Source of the DNA: an uncultured Parabacteroides sp.
GTDB taxonomy: Bacteria > Bacteroidota > Bacteroidia > Bacteroidales > Tannerellaceae
Reading direction: 5' to 3'
NCBI GenBank assembly: GCA_937890135.1
Contig: CALBYC010000084.1
Location: forward strand, 1-17,038
DNA: 17,038 nucleotides
Notes under the pieces: generated by a model
Seen by the model: only the letters and a program-made list of their open reading frames with translations
Told to the model about the DNA's origin: nothing
Database searches by the model: none
Made by a program: the position numbers and the translations under genes
In this document: positions 1-5,918 of the stretch, one piece after another
How positions within the stretch are numbered: position 1 is the first letter of the stretch
Layout: every line of letters begins with the position of its first letter

Positions 1-2
1 CG

Positions 3-644
3 GAAAATAAAGGCCACGTCATCTACCAGGGCTGTGATGACTCATTTATGCGGGAAGTACGGATGGAAGACAAACAACGGGTACGTGAAAGGTATGCCCT
101 TCCCGAACGCTATATATTGAATGTGGGGAGCATTGAAGAACGAAAGAACATATTGCTGGCTATTAAGGCACTGAATGAATTGCCCGAAGAGATTCATTTG
201 GTCATTGTGGGGCGAAAAACGCAATATACAGAAAATGCCATAGATTATATAAAAAGCCATTCATTGGAAAAACGCGTGCATTTTCGTCATCACGTCACCT
301 TCGACGATTTGCCTTCCATCTATCAGTGCGCAAAACTTTTTGTATATCCGTCCAAGTATGAAGGATTTGGCATTCCTATCATTGAAGCCATGCATTCCGG
401 GATTCCTGTGATAGCAGCAACAGGCTCATGCCTGGAAGAGGCAGGAGGGCCAGGCTCCTGTTATGTATCACCCGACGACGAACAGGAAATGGCTGACGCC
501 ATTCGCAGTATATGGTATGACCCGGACTTGCAGCAGCGCATGATAGAGCAAGGCAAGCAGTATGTCTCTTGTTTTTCCGCAGAAAAACAAGCTGCACAAA
601 TGATGGAACTTTATCAGACCCTGATTAAATGCAACAGCAAATGA
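3..644 (+). CDS. Glycosyltransferase family 4, C-terminal part (5' end cut by window edge)
   Basis: The reading frame is open from the first complete codon, so the true start lies upstream of the window. The first in-frame ATG (48) falls inside the domain, just after the segment VIYQGCDDSF, which is typical of the inter-domain region of GT4 (RfaF/WcaL-like) enzymes. What remains is the C-terminal Rossmann half: the nucleotide-sugar binding opening YILNVGSIEERKN, then YPSKYEGFGIP followed by IIEAM, which is the E-x7-E signature contacting the nucleotide sugar. A retaining glycosyl transfer onto a lipid- or glycan-linked acceptor at the inner face of the inner membrane is expected; donor and acceptor cannot be read. 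The stop codon overlaps the start of the sugar-kinase gene, so the two are probably translationally coupled in an LPS or capsule operon. Family call is firm; specificity is unknown. Confidence 0.9.
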   Translation, partial: ENKGHVIYQGCDDSFMREVRMEDKQRVRERYALPERYILNVGSIEERKNILLAIKALNELPEEIHLVIVGRKTQYTENAIDYIKSHSLEKRVHFRHHVTFDDLPSIYQCAKLFVYPSKYEGFGIPIIEAMHSGIPVIAATGSCLEEAGGPGSCYVSPDDEQEMADAIRSIWYDPDLQQRMIEQGKQYVSCFSAEKQAAQMMELYQTLIKCNSK

Positions 645-1423
645 TGAGATTAGTTATCAACCCAGCATACCTAAAGTACAAAGAGGAATTCCAATCCATC
701 CCCGAATGGATGGCGAACGGCAAAGGAGAAAGCATACACGAAGGCAGAAACTCGGTCAGACGTTTCCTCATTCAAGGCCAAGCATTTATGGTGAAGCGCT
801 TCAAACGTGTCAATTGGATACAGAGCATCGCTTATTCTTTTTTCCGCAAGACGAAAGCCGAACGCGCGTTTCTATATGCGCAAGCCTATAGGGAAAGAGG
901 CATAGATACTCCGCAAGAGGTGGCATTCATTGAAATCCGCAACGCTTGCGGATGGTTTCGAGATGGTTTTTTTATTTCTCGGGTATCTCCCAAACCTCCA
1001 GTCTTTCCTTTATTGGAATCCTGTGATACCTATGACACCCAATTGGTGGACGATTTGGCAAAGATGGTTGTCCGAATGCACTGGGCAGGAATATTAAATA
1101 AGGATTTGAATTTGGGGAATTTCCTTTACAGCAAAGAGGATGGCCGGTATCATTTCACCATGGTCGACATAAACAGGACAAAGCTGAAAGATAGCCTGCC
1201 GGACAGGATCACACGGTTGAACAATCTTTGTACGATTACCTGCAAACAGGATTTATTCCGATTATTGTTGAAGTCCTATCTTGATATCACGGAGAATGAA
1301 GCTGGCTCAAAGGAAATGTTAATTAATATAGGAATGGAATGCTGGAGAAAACGGATAAAACGGCTTCAGCGCCAAAAGGCATACAAATCAATCATAAGAG
1401 GTTTTAAATTAAGAAAAATATGA
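644..1423 (+). CDS. WaaP/KdkA-like lipopolysaccharide sugar kinase
   Basis: The protein has a protein-kinase-like fold of the lipopolysaccharide kinase (Kdo/WaaP) family, which phosphorylates core sugars of lipid A-linked glycans in the cytoplasm. With the start at 644 it is 259 aa. The catalytic loop is NKDLNLGN with Asp154 and Asn159, and the metal-binding DFG equivalent is VDIN with Asp175. The N-terminal MVKRFK segment carries the ATP-contacting lysine. The residue normally His at the head of the loop (HxD) is Asn here. Starts at 629 (MQQQMM), 641 and 644 are all possible. I chose 644 because MRLVINPAY matches the usual N-terminus of the family and because TGATG at 642-646 gives stop/start coupling with the preceding gene. 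It ends in an ATGA overlap with the GT32 gene. Exact phosphate acceptor is inferred only by family. Confidence 0.8.
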   Translation: MRLVINPAYLKYKEEFQSIPEWMANGKGESIHEGRNSVRRFLIQGQAFMVKRFKRVNWIQSIAYSFFRKTKAERAFLYAQAYRERGIDTPQEVAFIEIRNACGWFRDGFFISRVSPKPPVFPLLESCDTYDTQLVDDLAKMVVRMHWAGILNKDLNLGNFLYSKEDGRYHFTMVDINRTKLKDSLPDRITRLNNLCTITCKQDLFRLLLKSYLDITENEAGSKEMLINIGMECWRKRIKRLQRQKAYKSIIRGFKLRKI

Positions 1424-2166
1424 TACCCAAAATCATACATTACTGCTGGTTAAGCAAGGAGCCTTATCCTGCAAAGATAAGAATGTGCATGAACAGCTGG
1501 CGCAAGGTCATGCCAGACTACACAATCAAGCATTGGAGTCTGGAGAATTTCAATCTCTCGGCTGCCCCATTATATGTGCAGGAGGCTGTAAAGGCGAAGA
1601 AATGGGCTTTTGCTGCTGATTACATTCGTATGTATGCACTATACAATGAAGGGGGCATATACTTGGATTCCGACGTAAAGGCCTTGAAAAGTTTCGATCC
1701 TTTTCTCTGCCATAAATTTTTCTCGTCCATGGAATACCATCCAAGCCAAATCGAACGCACGGGGGCACTGCTTCACATAGACGAAAAGGGCAATCGGACT
1801 GATGACACATACATTTCGGGAATACAAATGCAGGCAGCAGTGATGGGGGCAGAACCGGGTACTCAATTTATCGGGGAAGTATTGGAATGGTACGATCATC
1901 ATCGTTTCACCTCCCGGGATGGAGAGTTAAAGGTAGATGTCATCGCACCGTTTGTCTACGCACGGATAGCAGAGCGATATGGTTTTCGTTATTTAGACAA
2001 AGACCAAGACCTGAAAGACAACATGAAAATCTACCGTTCGGAGATTTTTGCAGGTAACGCACATGAAGCCACACCGGCATCGTATGCCATTCACTATTGC
2101 GCCCATAGCTGGCACCCAACCATAAAGGAGAAAATGAATAAACTATTAAAAAAGATTTTCAGATGA
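1420..2166 (+). CDS. GT32-type glycosyltransferase with DXD motif (capsule/LPS synthesis)
   Basis: This 248-aa protein begins MIPKIIHYCWLS, the standard N-terminus of the DXD sugar-binding (Gly_transf_sug, GT32) family. The hallmark FAADYIRMYALYNEGGIYLD leads into the metal/nucleotide-sugar motif DSD at residues 83-85. The conserved closing segment IHYCAHSW is near residues 226-233. No membrane helix or signal peptide is visible, so it should act in the cytoplasm on a lipid-linked acceptor. Its ATG overlaps the kinase stop as ATGA (1420-1423), making it the third gene of a coupled unit. It is the last gene of the operon, because a strong hairpin terminator follows directly. The sugar transferred cannot be told; related enzymes use galactose, mannose or glucose donors. 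Confidence 0.88.
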   Translation: MIPKIIHYCWLSKEPYPAKIRMCMNSWRKVMPDYTIKHWSLENFNLSAAPLYVQEAVKAKKWAFAADYIRMYALYNEGGIYLDSDVKALKSFDPFLCHKFFSSMEYHPSQIERTGALLHIDEKGNRTDDTYISGIQMQAAVMGAEPGTQFIGEVLEWYDHHRFTSRDGELKVDVIAPFVYARIAERYGFRYLDKDQDLKDNMKIYRSEIFAGNAHEATPASYAIHYCAHSWHPTIKEKMNKLLKKIFR

Positions 2167-2171
2167 AAAAG

Positions 2172-2208
2172 CGGGCTGCCTTCAGCAAGAAAGCAGCCCG
2201 TTATCTTT
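2172..2208. terminator. Bidirectional rho-independent terminator
   Basis: An 8-bp GC-rich stem CGGGCTGC (2172-2179) pairs with GCAGCCCG (2193-2200) around a short loop and is followed by a T-rich run on the plus strand. On the minus strand the stem is followed by CTTTTTC, so it can also end the ferredoxin transcript that arrives from the right. It starts six bases after the GT32 stop. Confidence 0.85.
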
Positions 2209-2252
2209 ATAAGCCCTCCCATTTCGGGAAAGGCTTACCCGTATTGCTTTTA

Positions 2253-2423
2253 TTAGTTACCCGGATGGATAGCTCCTGTAGGACAAACTTCAGCGCAAGT
2301 TCCACAATCTGCACAGATTTCAGGGTTGATGCTATATTTGTCACCCTCTGAAATTGCTCCTACTGGACATTCGTCAATACATGTCCCACAAGCAATACAA
2401 TCATCGCTAATTACGTAAGCCAT
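2253..2423 (-). CDS. Dicluster 2[4Fe-4S] ferredoxin
   Basis: This 56-aa minus-strand gene translates as MAYVISDDC... and contains two complete cluster-binding motifs, CIACGTCIDECP and CADCGTCAEVCP (CxxCxxCxxxCP twice). Eight cysteines are thus present for two [4Fe-4S] clusters. The size and the pseudo-twofold repeat are those of small clostridial-type ferredoxins common in anaerobic Bacteroidetes. They carry low-potential electrons for enzymes such as pyruvate:ferredoxin oxidoreductase, hydrogenase or Rnf in the cytoplasm; the partner is not shown here. It stands alone, with its own minus-strand promoter-like -7 box 39 bases upstream and the shared terminator at 2172-2208 downstream. The ATG start gives the normal ferredoxin N-terminus. 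Confidence 0.97.
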   Translation of the reverse strand: MAYVISDDCIACGTCIDECPVGAISEGDKYSINPEICADCGTCAEVCPTGAIHPGN

Positions 2424-2461
2424 TTTCTTTAAACGTTTAAATTGTTAACCATTAGTAAGTG

Positions 2462-2469
2462 CAAATGTA
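2462..2469 (-). promoter_or_regulatory. Promoter -7 box of the ferredoxin gene
   Basis: On the minus strand this reads TACATTTG, an exact match to the Bacteroidetes -7 consensus TAnnTTTG, about 39 bases before the ferredoxin ATG. No clear TTTG is present at the -33 distance; that region is an AT-rich run. Confidence 0.6.
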
Positions 2470-2509
2470 CAGTTTTATTCGTATAAAAAAAATATCTTTG
2501 GAAATATTT

Positions 2510-2539
2510 TTTGAAGCCACCTAATTATTTTTACTTTTG
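2510..2539 (+). promoter_or_regulatory. Bacteroidetes-type promoter of the PorT-like gene
   Basis: TTTG (2510-2513) and TACTTTTG (2532-2539) are separated by 18 bases, matching the -33 TTTG / -7 TAnnTTTG consensus recognised by the Bacteroidetes primary sigma factor. The boxes lie 57 bases upstream of the TTG start and, with the ferredoxin promoter, form a divergent pair. Confidence 0.7.
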
Positions 2540-2595
2540 CAATAAAAATAGATTTCTAACGTTCTAAGATTGTACACTTATAAATACAAGTAGAA

Positions 2596-3297
2596 TTGAA
2601 ACATATATATATAGCCATAGGTCTTCTGCTGTCGTTGCCTTTCGGGCTTTTCGCACAACAGGAAAAGGTCAAGAATCAACCCTATGTCGACAATAAATTA
2701 TTCCATTTGGGTTTTCACGTTGGATTACATGCGCAAGACATGATTTTGACTCATTCGGGAGCTGACACCCATGGTGAAGTGTGGTTTGCAGAAATCCCCT
2801 CCTACTCGCCGGGGTTCAGTGTGGGCGTAATCGGCGACTTGTATATGAACCCTTATTTCAATCTGCGTTTCACTCCGACTATCAATTTCGGGGACAAGAA
2901 ATTTGTTTTTAAGGAACAAGAGAGTGGTGAAGAGTTCCACACGTCCGTGCGTTCCAGTTATTTGACATTCCCTTTAGCCATCAAGTACTCCGCTTTGAGG
3001 TTGAACAATTTCCGTCCTTACCTGATTGGAGGCATCTACGGCGCATTTGATTTAGGGAGGAAACGGGGTAACCCCATCCTGCTGAAAGGGACGGATTTCG
3101 GACTGGAATTCGGTTTGGGATGCAATGTCTACCTGCCGTTTTTCCGCCTATGCCCCGAATTGAAATTCAGTTTCGGATTAGTGGATCTATTGGAAAAAGA
3201 CCGTTCAGACCTGCAAGGGCAAGAGATTATAAAATATCCGGACGCTCTTTCCAAAGCGACCTCGCGCATGGTAACGCTCACTTTCAATTTCGAATAA
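2596..3297 (+). CDS. PorT-like outer-membrane beta-barrel protein (porin_like/OMP_b-brl_2)
   Basis: This 233-aa protein has a cleavable signal peptide (MKHIYIAIGLLLSLPFGLFA, then QQE) and alternating aromatic/hydrophobic strands ending in TLTFNFE, the C-terminal aromatic signature of an outer-membrane barrel. The pattern (LGFHVGLHAQD near residue 38, YLTFPLAIKY near 123, RPYLIGGIYG near 140) resembles PorT. In Porphyromonas, PorT is needed for type IX secretion. The start is a TTG: an in-frame TAA sits at 2581 and no in-frame ATG lies between, and the signal peptide begins right at the TTG. It has its own promoter upstream. Its last 14 bases overlap the 3' end of cdsA on the other strand. The barrel assignment is strong; a role in type IX secretion is inferred from similarity as I remember it. 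It could instead be a general small porin-like barrel. Confidence 0.75.
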   Translation: MKHIYIAIGLLLSLPFGLFAQQEKVKNQPYVDNKLFHLGFHVGLHAQDMILTHSGADTHGEVWFAEIPSYSPGFSVGVIGDLYMNPYFNLRFTPTINFGDKKFVFKEQESGEEFHTSVRSSYLTFPLAIKYSALRLNNFRPYLIGGIYGAFDLGRKRGNPILLKGTDFGLEFGLGCNVYLPFFRLCPELKFSFGLVDLLEKDRSDLQGQEIIKYPDALSKATSRMVTLTFNFE

Positions 3298-4120
3298 ACA
3301 ATTCTATATAAATGTAAGCTGCTGGCGATGCCATCAGCACACTGTCAAAACGGTCTAACATCCCACCATGGCCTGGTAATATATTGCCCGAGTCCTTCAC
3401 TCCCAATGTCCTTTTCAGCAATGATTCGGTCAAGTCGCCCCACGTCGCAAACAAAACGATTATGGCAGATAAAACAAGCCAGTGCAAACGGCTAACCTGC
3501 GGCTCGAAACAAGCCACGGCTTGCGAACCGAGCAGGACTATCACAAAACCGCCCCAGAAACCCTCCCATGATTTCTTGGGAGATATGCGTTCGAACAGTT
3601 TGTGCCTGCCCAGCAAAGAGCCAACCAGGAAAGCTCCGGTATCGTTAAGCCATACAAATATAAATATAGCCAAAACCAGCCATGGAGCGTATTCCGAAGA
3701 CGGCATGGCATCGACCCGCCCAAGGGCCAAATAATTCATCAACGAGAACGAGCCGGCACAATAGATTTGGGGAAAGAAGCCAAACGCCCAATTATGGATG
3801 GGGTTCGGGGACTTGGCGTATAGCTCACGAATAAGGGTATACATGATAAATATTATGTAAGGAAGAAACACTGTTCCTCCGGTTAATCCACTCGCATCCA
3901 AGAAACATGCCCAAAACAGATAGGCTCCTGCCACAGTGCTTACTATACGTGTCAAGGTTGCATCCTGATAATGCTTCAACAGACCATATAATTCCCACAA
4001 AGATAGTGCGGTAATCAAGCTAAAAAGGATAGCGAACGTGTATGCACCGCACAAAATGGCACTTACTAAAATGCCTACGAATATCAGCCCCGTCAGGGTG
4101 CGTTTAATGAAATTATTCAA
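3284..4120 (-). CDS. cdsA: Phosphatidate cytidylyltransferase
   Basis: CdsA makes CDP-diacylglycerol from CTP and phosphatidic acid at the inner membrane, the branch point to all phospholipids. The protein is about 278 aa with roughly eight hydrophobic helices. Near the C-terminus it carries the full family signature: S-x-x-K-R-T-x4-K-D-S-G-x-x-L-P-G-H-G-G-x-x-D-R-x-D, which binds metal and substrate. I place the start at a TTG (4118-4120) giving MNNFIKRTLTG, the usual N-terminus; an upstream in-frame TTG at 4159 would add 13 residues (MYTPFGTSINRIV) that look unlike the family. A -7 box lies at 4175-4182. In many Bacteroidales cdsA follows ftsH, which is not upstream here. It converges on the PorT-like gene with a 14-base overlap and no intervening terminator. 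Confidence 0.95.
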   Translation of the reverse strand: MNNFIKRTLTGLIFVGILVSAILCGAYTFAILFSLITALSLWELYGLLKHYQDATLTRIVSTVAGAYLFWACFLDASGLTGGTVFLPYIIFIMYTLIRELYAKSPNPIHNWAFGFFPQIYCAGSFSLMNYLALGRVDAMPSSEYAPWLVLAIFIFVWLNDTGAFLVGSLLGRHKLFERISPKKSWEGFWGGFVIVLLGSQAVACFEPQVSRLHWLVLSAIIVLFATWGDLTESLLKRTLGVKDSGNILPGHGGMLDRFDSVLMASPAAYIYIELFIRN

Positions 4121-4174
4121 AACAATACGATTTATGCTCGTCCCAAAGGGCGTGTACAATTACTTACTTGGCGG

Positions 4175-4182
4175 CAAATTTA
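4175..4182 (-). promoter_or_regulatory. Promoter -7 box of cdsA
   Basis: The minus strand reads TAAATTTG, matching TAnnTTTG, about 55 bases before the TTG start at 4120. The -33 region is weak: the closest candidate, GTTG (4205-4208), is 22 bases away and forms one arm of the inverted repeat at 4200-4229. Its presence supports separate transcription of cdsA. Confidence 0.5.
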
Positions 4183-4199
4183 CAAAAAAACATGTAATA

Positions 4200-4229
4200 G
4201 CCTGCAACAAATCACCCAAAGTTGCAGGC
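4200..4229. repeat. Perfect 9-bp inverted repeat upstream of cdsA
   Basis: GCCTGCAAC (4200-4208) and GTTGCAGGC (4221-4229) are perfect inverted copies around a 12-base spacer. On the minus strand a run of seven T follows about ten bases past the stem, too far for a classical terminator. It overlaps the expected -33 region of the cdsA promoter, so it could be an operator or a weak terminator for an unseen transcript. Confidence 0.6.
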
Positions 4230-4267
4230 AAAGCATTTCCCTACCATGCCTCCATAAAGTTGAAAAA

Positions 4268-4417
4268 TTGGTCTCACCATCTCTCACCCGTAACTTTCAG
4301 AAAGATAAAGCACTACCGAACAGACTGTTACGCTCGGTGAGAGATGGGTGAGAGATACGGGAAAAGATGAGAGATACCTATCTAATATACTATGTATCAG
4401 CTCGTTTTGGTCTCACC
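4268..4417. repeat. Cluster of GGTGAGA(GAT) boxes in both orientations
   Basis: The heptamer TCTCACC occurs at 4272-4278, 4282-4288 and 4411-4417, and its complement GGTGAGA at 4336-4342 and 4347-4353, with a variant GATGAGA at 4366-4372. Longer units: GGTGAGAGAT at 4336 and 4347, GATGAGAGAT at 4366, and the complement ATCTCTCACC at 4279-4288. CCATCTCTCACC (4277-4288) and GGTGAGAGATGG (4336-4347) form a perfect 12-bp inverted repeat. The 11-mer TTGGTCTCACC flanks the cluster as direct copies at 4268 and 4407. All copies are non-coding. Confidence 0.75.
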
Positions 4418-4518
4418 TGCCTTTCATCATAACAAGATATGGAAGCCCGGCATTTGGGTAATATTTCCGCAAATGCGGCCGGACAGCTATTGGGCATAGC
4501 GAAATAATGGATGCGGCC

Positions 4519-4566
4519 TTTCCCAAAAAAGGTTGCATCCTCCTTGGGAAATGGTAGTAACCTTTT
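4519..4566 (+). other. Two overlapping, mutually exclusive (or pseudoknotted) inverted repeats
   Basis: TTTCCCAA (4519-4526) pairs with TTGGGAAA (4544-4551). AAAAGGTT (4527-4534) pairs with AACCTTTT (4559-4566). Both are perfect 8-bp pairs. The left arm of the second lies in the loop of the first, so an RNA could fold one, the other, or an H-type pseudoknot. The block lies upstream of the predicted manC promoter, so it would not be in that mRNA. Confidence 0.45.
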
Positions 4567-4608
4567 GGCACATCCTCCGGCATGAAACGCCCAATATATG
4601 CCGTTAAA

Positions 4609-4640
4609 TTTCTTTTTCTGAATATCTTTCCTTACTTTTG
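4609..4640 (+). promoter_or_regulatory. Promoter of the manC gene
   Basis: TACTTTTG (4633-4640) matches the -7 consensus; a near-match TTTC (4609-4612) lies 20 bases upstream in place of TTTG. Transcription would begin near 4647, giving a leader of about 85 bases ending in the A-rich AACGAAACAAAACA before the ATG. Confidence 0.6.
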
Positions 4641-4730
4641 CATGACGATAAGACAGAGAGAGGGACGGACATCCCTGTGCGATGCCCTCTTGCAATCATC
4701 TCAAACGTATAAATTTAACGAAACAAAACA

Positions 4731-5804
4731 ATGAATAAAGGCTACTGCGTTATCATGGCAGGAGGGATCGGTTCCCGTTTTTGGCCGCTAAGCCGTTCTG
4801 CCAAACCGAAGCAATTCATAGATGCGTTAGGCATCGGGAAAACGTTCATCCAAATGACTTACGAGCGGTTCGCACGTTTCATCCCGGATGAAAATTTCCT
4901 GGTCGTGACCGGGGAAGCCTACAAAAGTTTGGTTTTGGAACAATTGCCCATGCTGAAGGAAGAGCAGGTATTGACGGAGCCTTGCCGGCGCAACACCGCT
5001 CCCTGCATCGCTTATGCCACGTTCCGGATAGCGAAAGATGACCCGGAAGCTGTCATGATAGTGACGCCTTCAGACCATTATATCCAACAAGAGGACCGTT
5101 TTGAGGAAGTCATGCGGCACGCCCTCGCCCATGCAAGAACCCATCCGGACTTGGTGACGGTGGGGATTCGCCCCACCTACCCTGCCACCGGCTACGGATA
5201 TATCCAAAAAGAGGACACGGGCGAGCTTATCTCACCTGTCATGGCGTTCAAGGAAAAGCCCGACTTGAAAACGGCTGTCGGCTTCCTGAACGCAGGGAGT
5301 TTCGTTTGGAACTCAGGCATGTTTGTCTGGTCCGTCGCTGCCATCCGGCACGCTTTGGAATCATTCGTCCCCGATATAGCCCGGACATTCGACGGGCTGG
5401 CCCCGTATTACCACACGGACGAAGAGCCGGCTCGGGTCAATGCCGCCTACGAGACTTGCCAAAGCATCTCCATCGACTACGCCGTCATGGAGAAAGCCAA
5501 GAACTCAGTCGTGATAGACGGGGATTTCGGGTGGAGCGACATCGGGACATGGGGGTCGCTGTACGAGCATTTGGACAAAGACAGCTCGTTGAACGCACGG
5601 ATTGGCGGTGACGTACTATATTTCGACACTCGCAACACGCTGGCCAAAGAGGAGCTACCCGGCAAATTATTGGTATTGGCGGGACTGGACGACTATGTCG
5701 TGGCAGACACGAAAGACGTGCTGCTGGTATGCCCCAAAAAAGAGGAAGCCGAGTTGAAACAGCTGATCGAAACCGTCTTAAAAAAAAGAAGCGACATACG
5801 ATAA
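4731..5804 (+). CDS. manC: Mannose-1-phosphate guanylyltransferase (GDP-mannose pyrophosphorylase)
   Basis: The enzyme joins GTP and mannose-1-phosphate into GDP-mannose, the donor for mannose and precursor of GDP-fucose and related sugars in surface glycans. The 357-aa product is a single nucleotidyltransferase domain. It has the signature GGIGSRFWPLSR at residues 11-22 with catalytic Lys27 in KPKQF, RRNTAP near residue 86, the acidic VTPSDH near 111 and FKEKP at 173-177. It lacks the C-terminal cupin isomerase domain of bifunctional ManC/AlgA enzymes, so mannose-6-phosphate isomerisation must be done elsewhere. The ATG follows an A-rich leader and a good promoter. It heads the export module (Wza, Wzc, phosphatase), but a second promoter lies between it and wza, so the genes may be partly independent. 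Identification is secure. Confidence 0.95.
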   Translation: MNKGYCVIMAGGIGSRFWPLSRSAKPKQFIDALGIGKTFIQMTYERFARFIPDENFLVVTGEAYKSLVLEQLPMLKEEQVLTEPCRRNTAPCIAYATFRIAKDDPEAVMIVTPSDHYIQQEDRFEEVMRHALAHARTHPDLVTVGIRPTYPATGYGYIQKEDTGELISPVMAFKEKPDLKTAVGFLNAGSFVWNSGMFVWSVAAIRHALESFVPDIARTFDGLAPYYHTDEEPARVNAAYETCQSISIDYAVMEKAKNSVVIDGDFGWSDIGTWGSLYEHLDKDSSLNARIGGDVLYFDTRNTLAKEELPGKLLVLAGLDDYVVADTKDVLLVCPKKEEAELKQLIETVLKKRSDIR

Positions 5805-5819
5805 AAAAAGCCCTTGGCA

Positions 5820-5851
5820 TTAGGTAATTACCCCGTTAAGATGTAATTTTG
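5820..5851 (+). promoter_or_regulatory. Promoter of the wza-wzc-phosphatase genes
   Basis: TAATTTTG (5844-5851) matches the -7 consensus, with a weak TTAG (5820-5823) at the -33 distance. The leader of about 60 bases carries two near-tandem TAATTAAGAAA-like units just before the ATG, an A-rich translation leader typical of Bacteroidetes. Confidence 0.55.
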
Positions 5852-5918
5852 CATTGTGAATAGACTTAAAAAAAGAATACGAAAGCTAACATTAATAATT
5901 AAGAAATAATTAAGAAAA

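Larger units (their letters stand above)
4231..4730. other. Gene-free, structured intergenic region between cdsA and manC
   Basis: I see no convincing gene in these 500 bases. From left to right they hold the GGTGAGA box cluster (4268-4417), a small imperfect palindrome GCATTTG (4450-4456) / CAAATGC (4470-4476), a direct repeat ATGCGGCC at 4473 and 4511, and two competing hairpins (4519-4566). The manC promoter -7 box (4633-4640) and an 85-base AT-rich leader follow. Reading frames of about 100 codons exist on both strands but have no recognisable motif and cross the promoter or the repeats. Confidence 0.6.

Noticed and set aside
2163..2351. A 62-codon plus-strand frame after the GT32 gene
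   Set aside because: It is formed from the terminator hairpin and the antisense of the ferredoxin gene.
4038..4340. A 100-codon plus-strand frame antisense to the start of cdsA
   Set aside because: Half of it is antisense to cdsA codons and the rest runs into the GGTGAGA repeats; no family resemblance.
4268..4417. Possible CRISPR array
   Set aside because: Boxes are only 7-12 bp, occur in both orientations and with uneven spacing; no uniform spacers and no cas genes.
4390..4695. A 101-codon minus-strand frame between cdsA and manC
   Set aside because: It has no recognisable motif or signal peptide, has unusual composition, crosses the manC promoter box and the competing hairpins, and lacks a promoter of its own.
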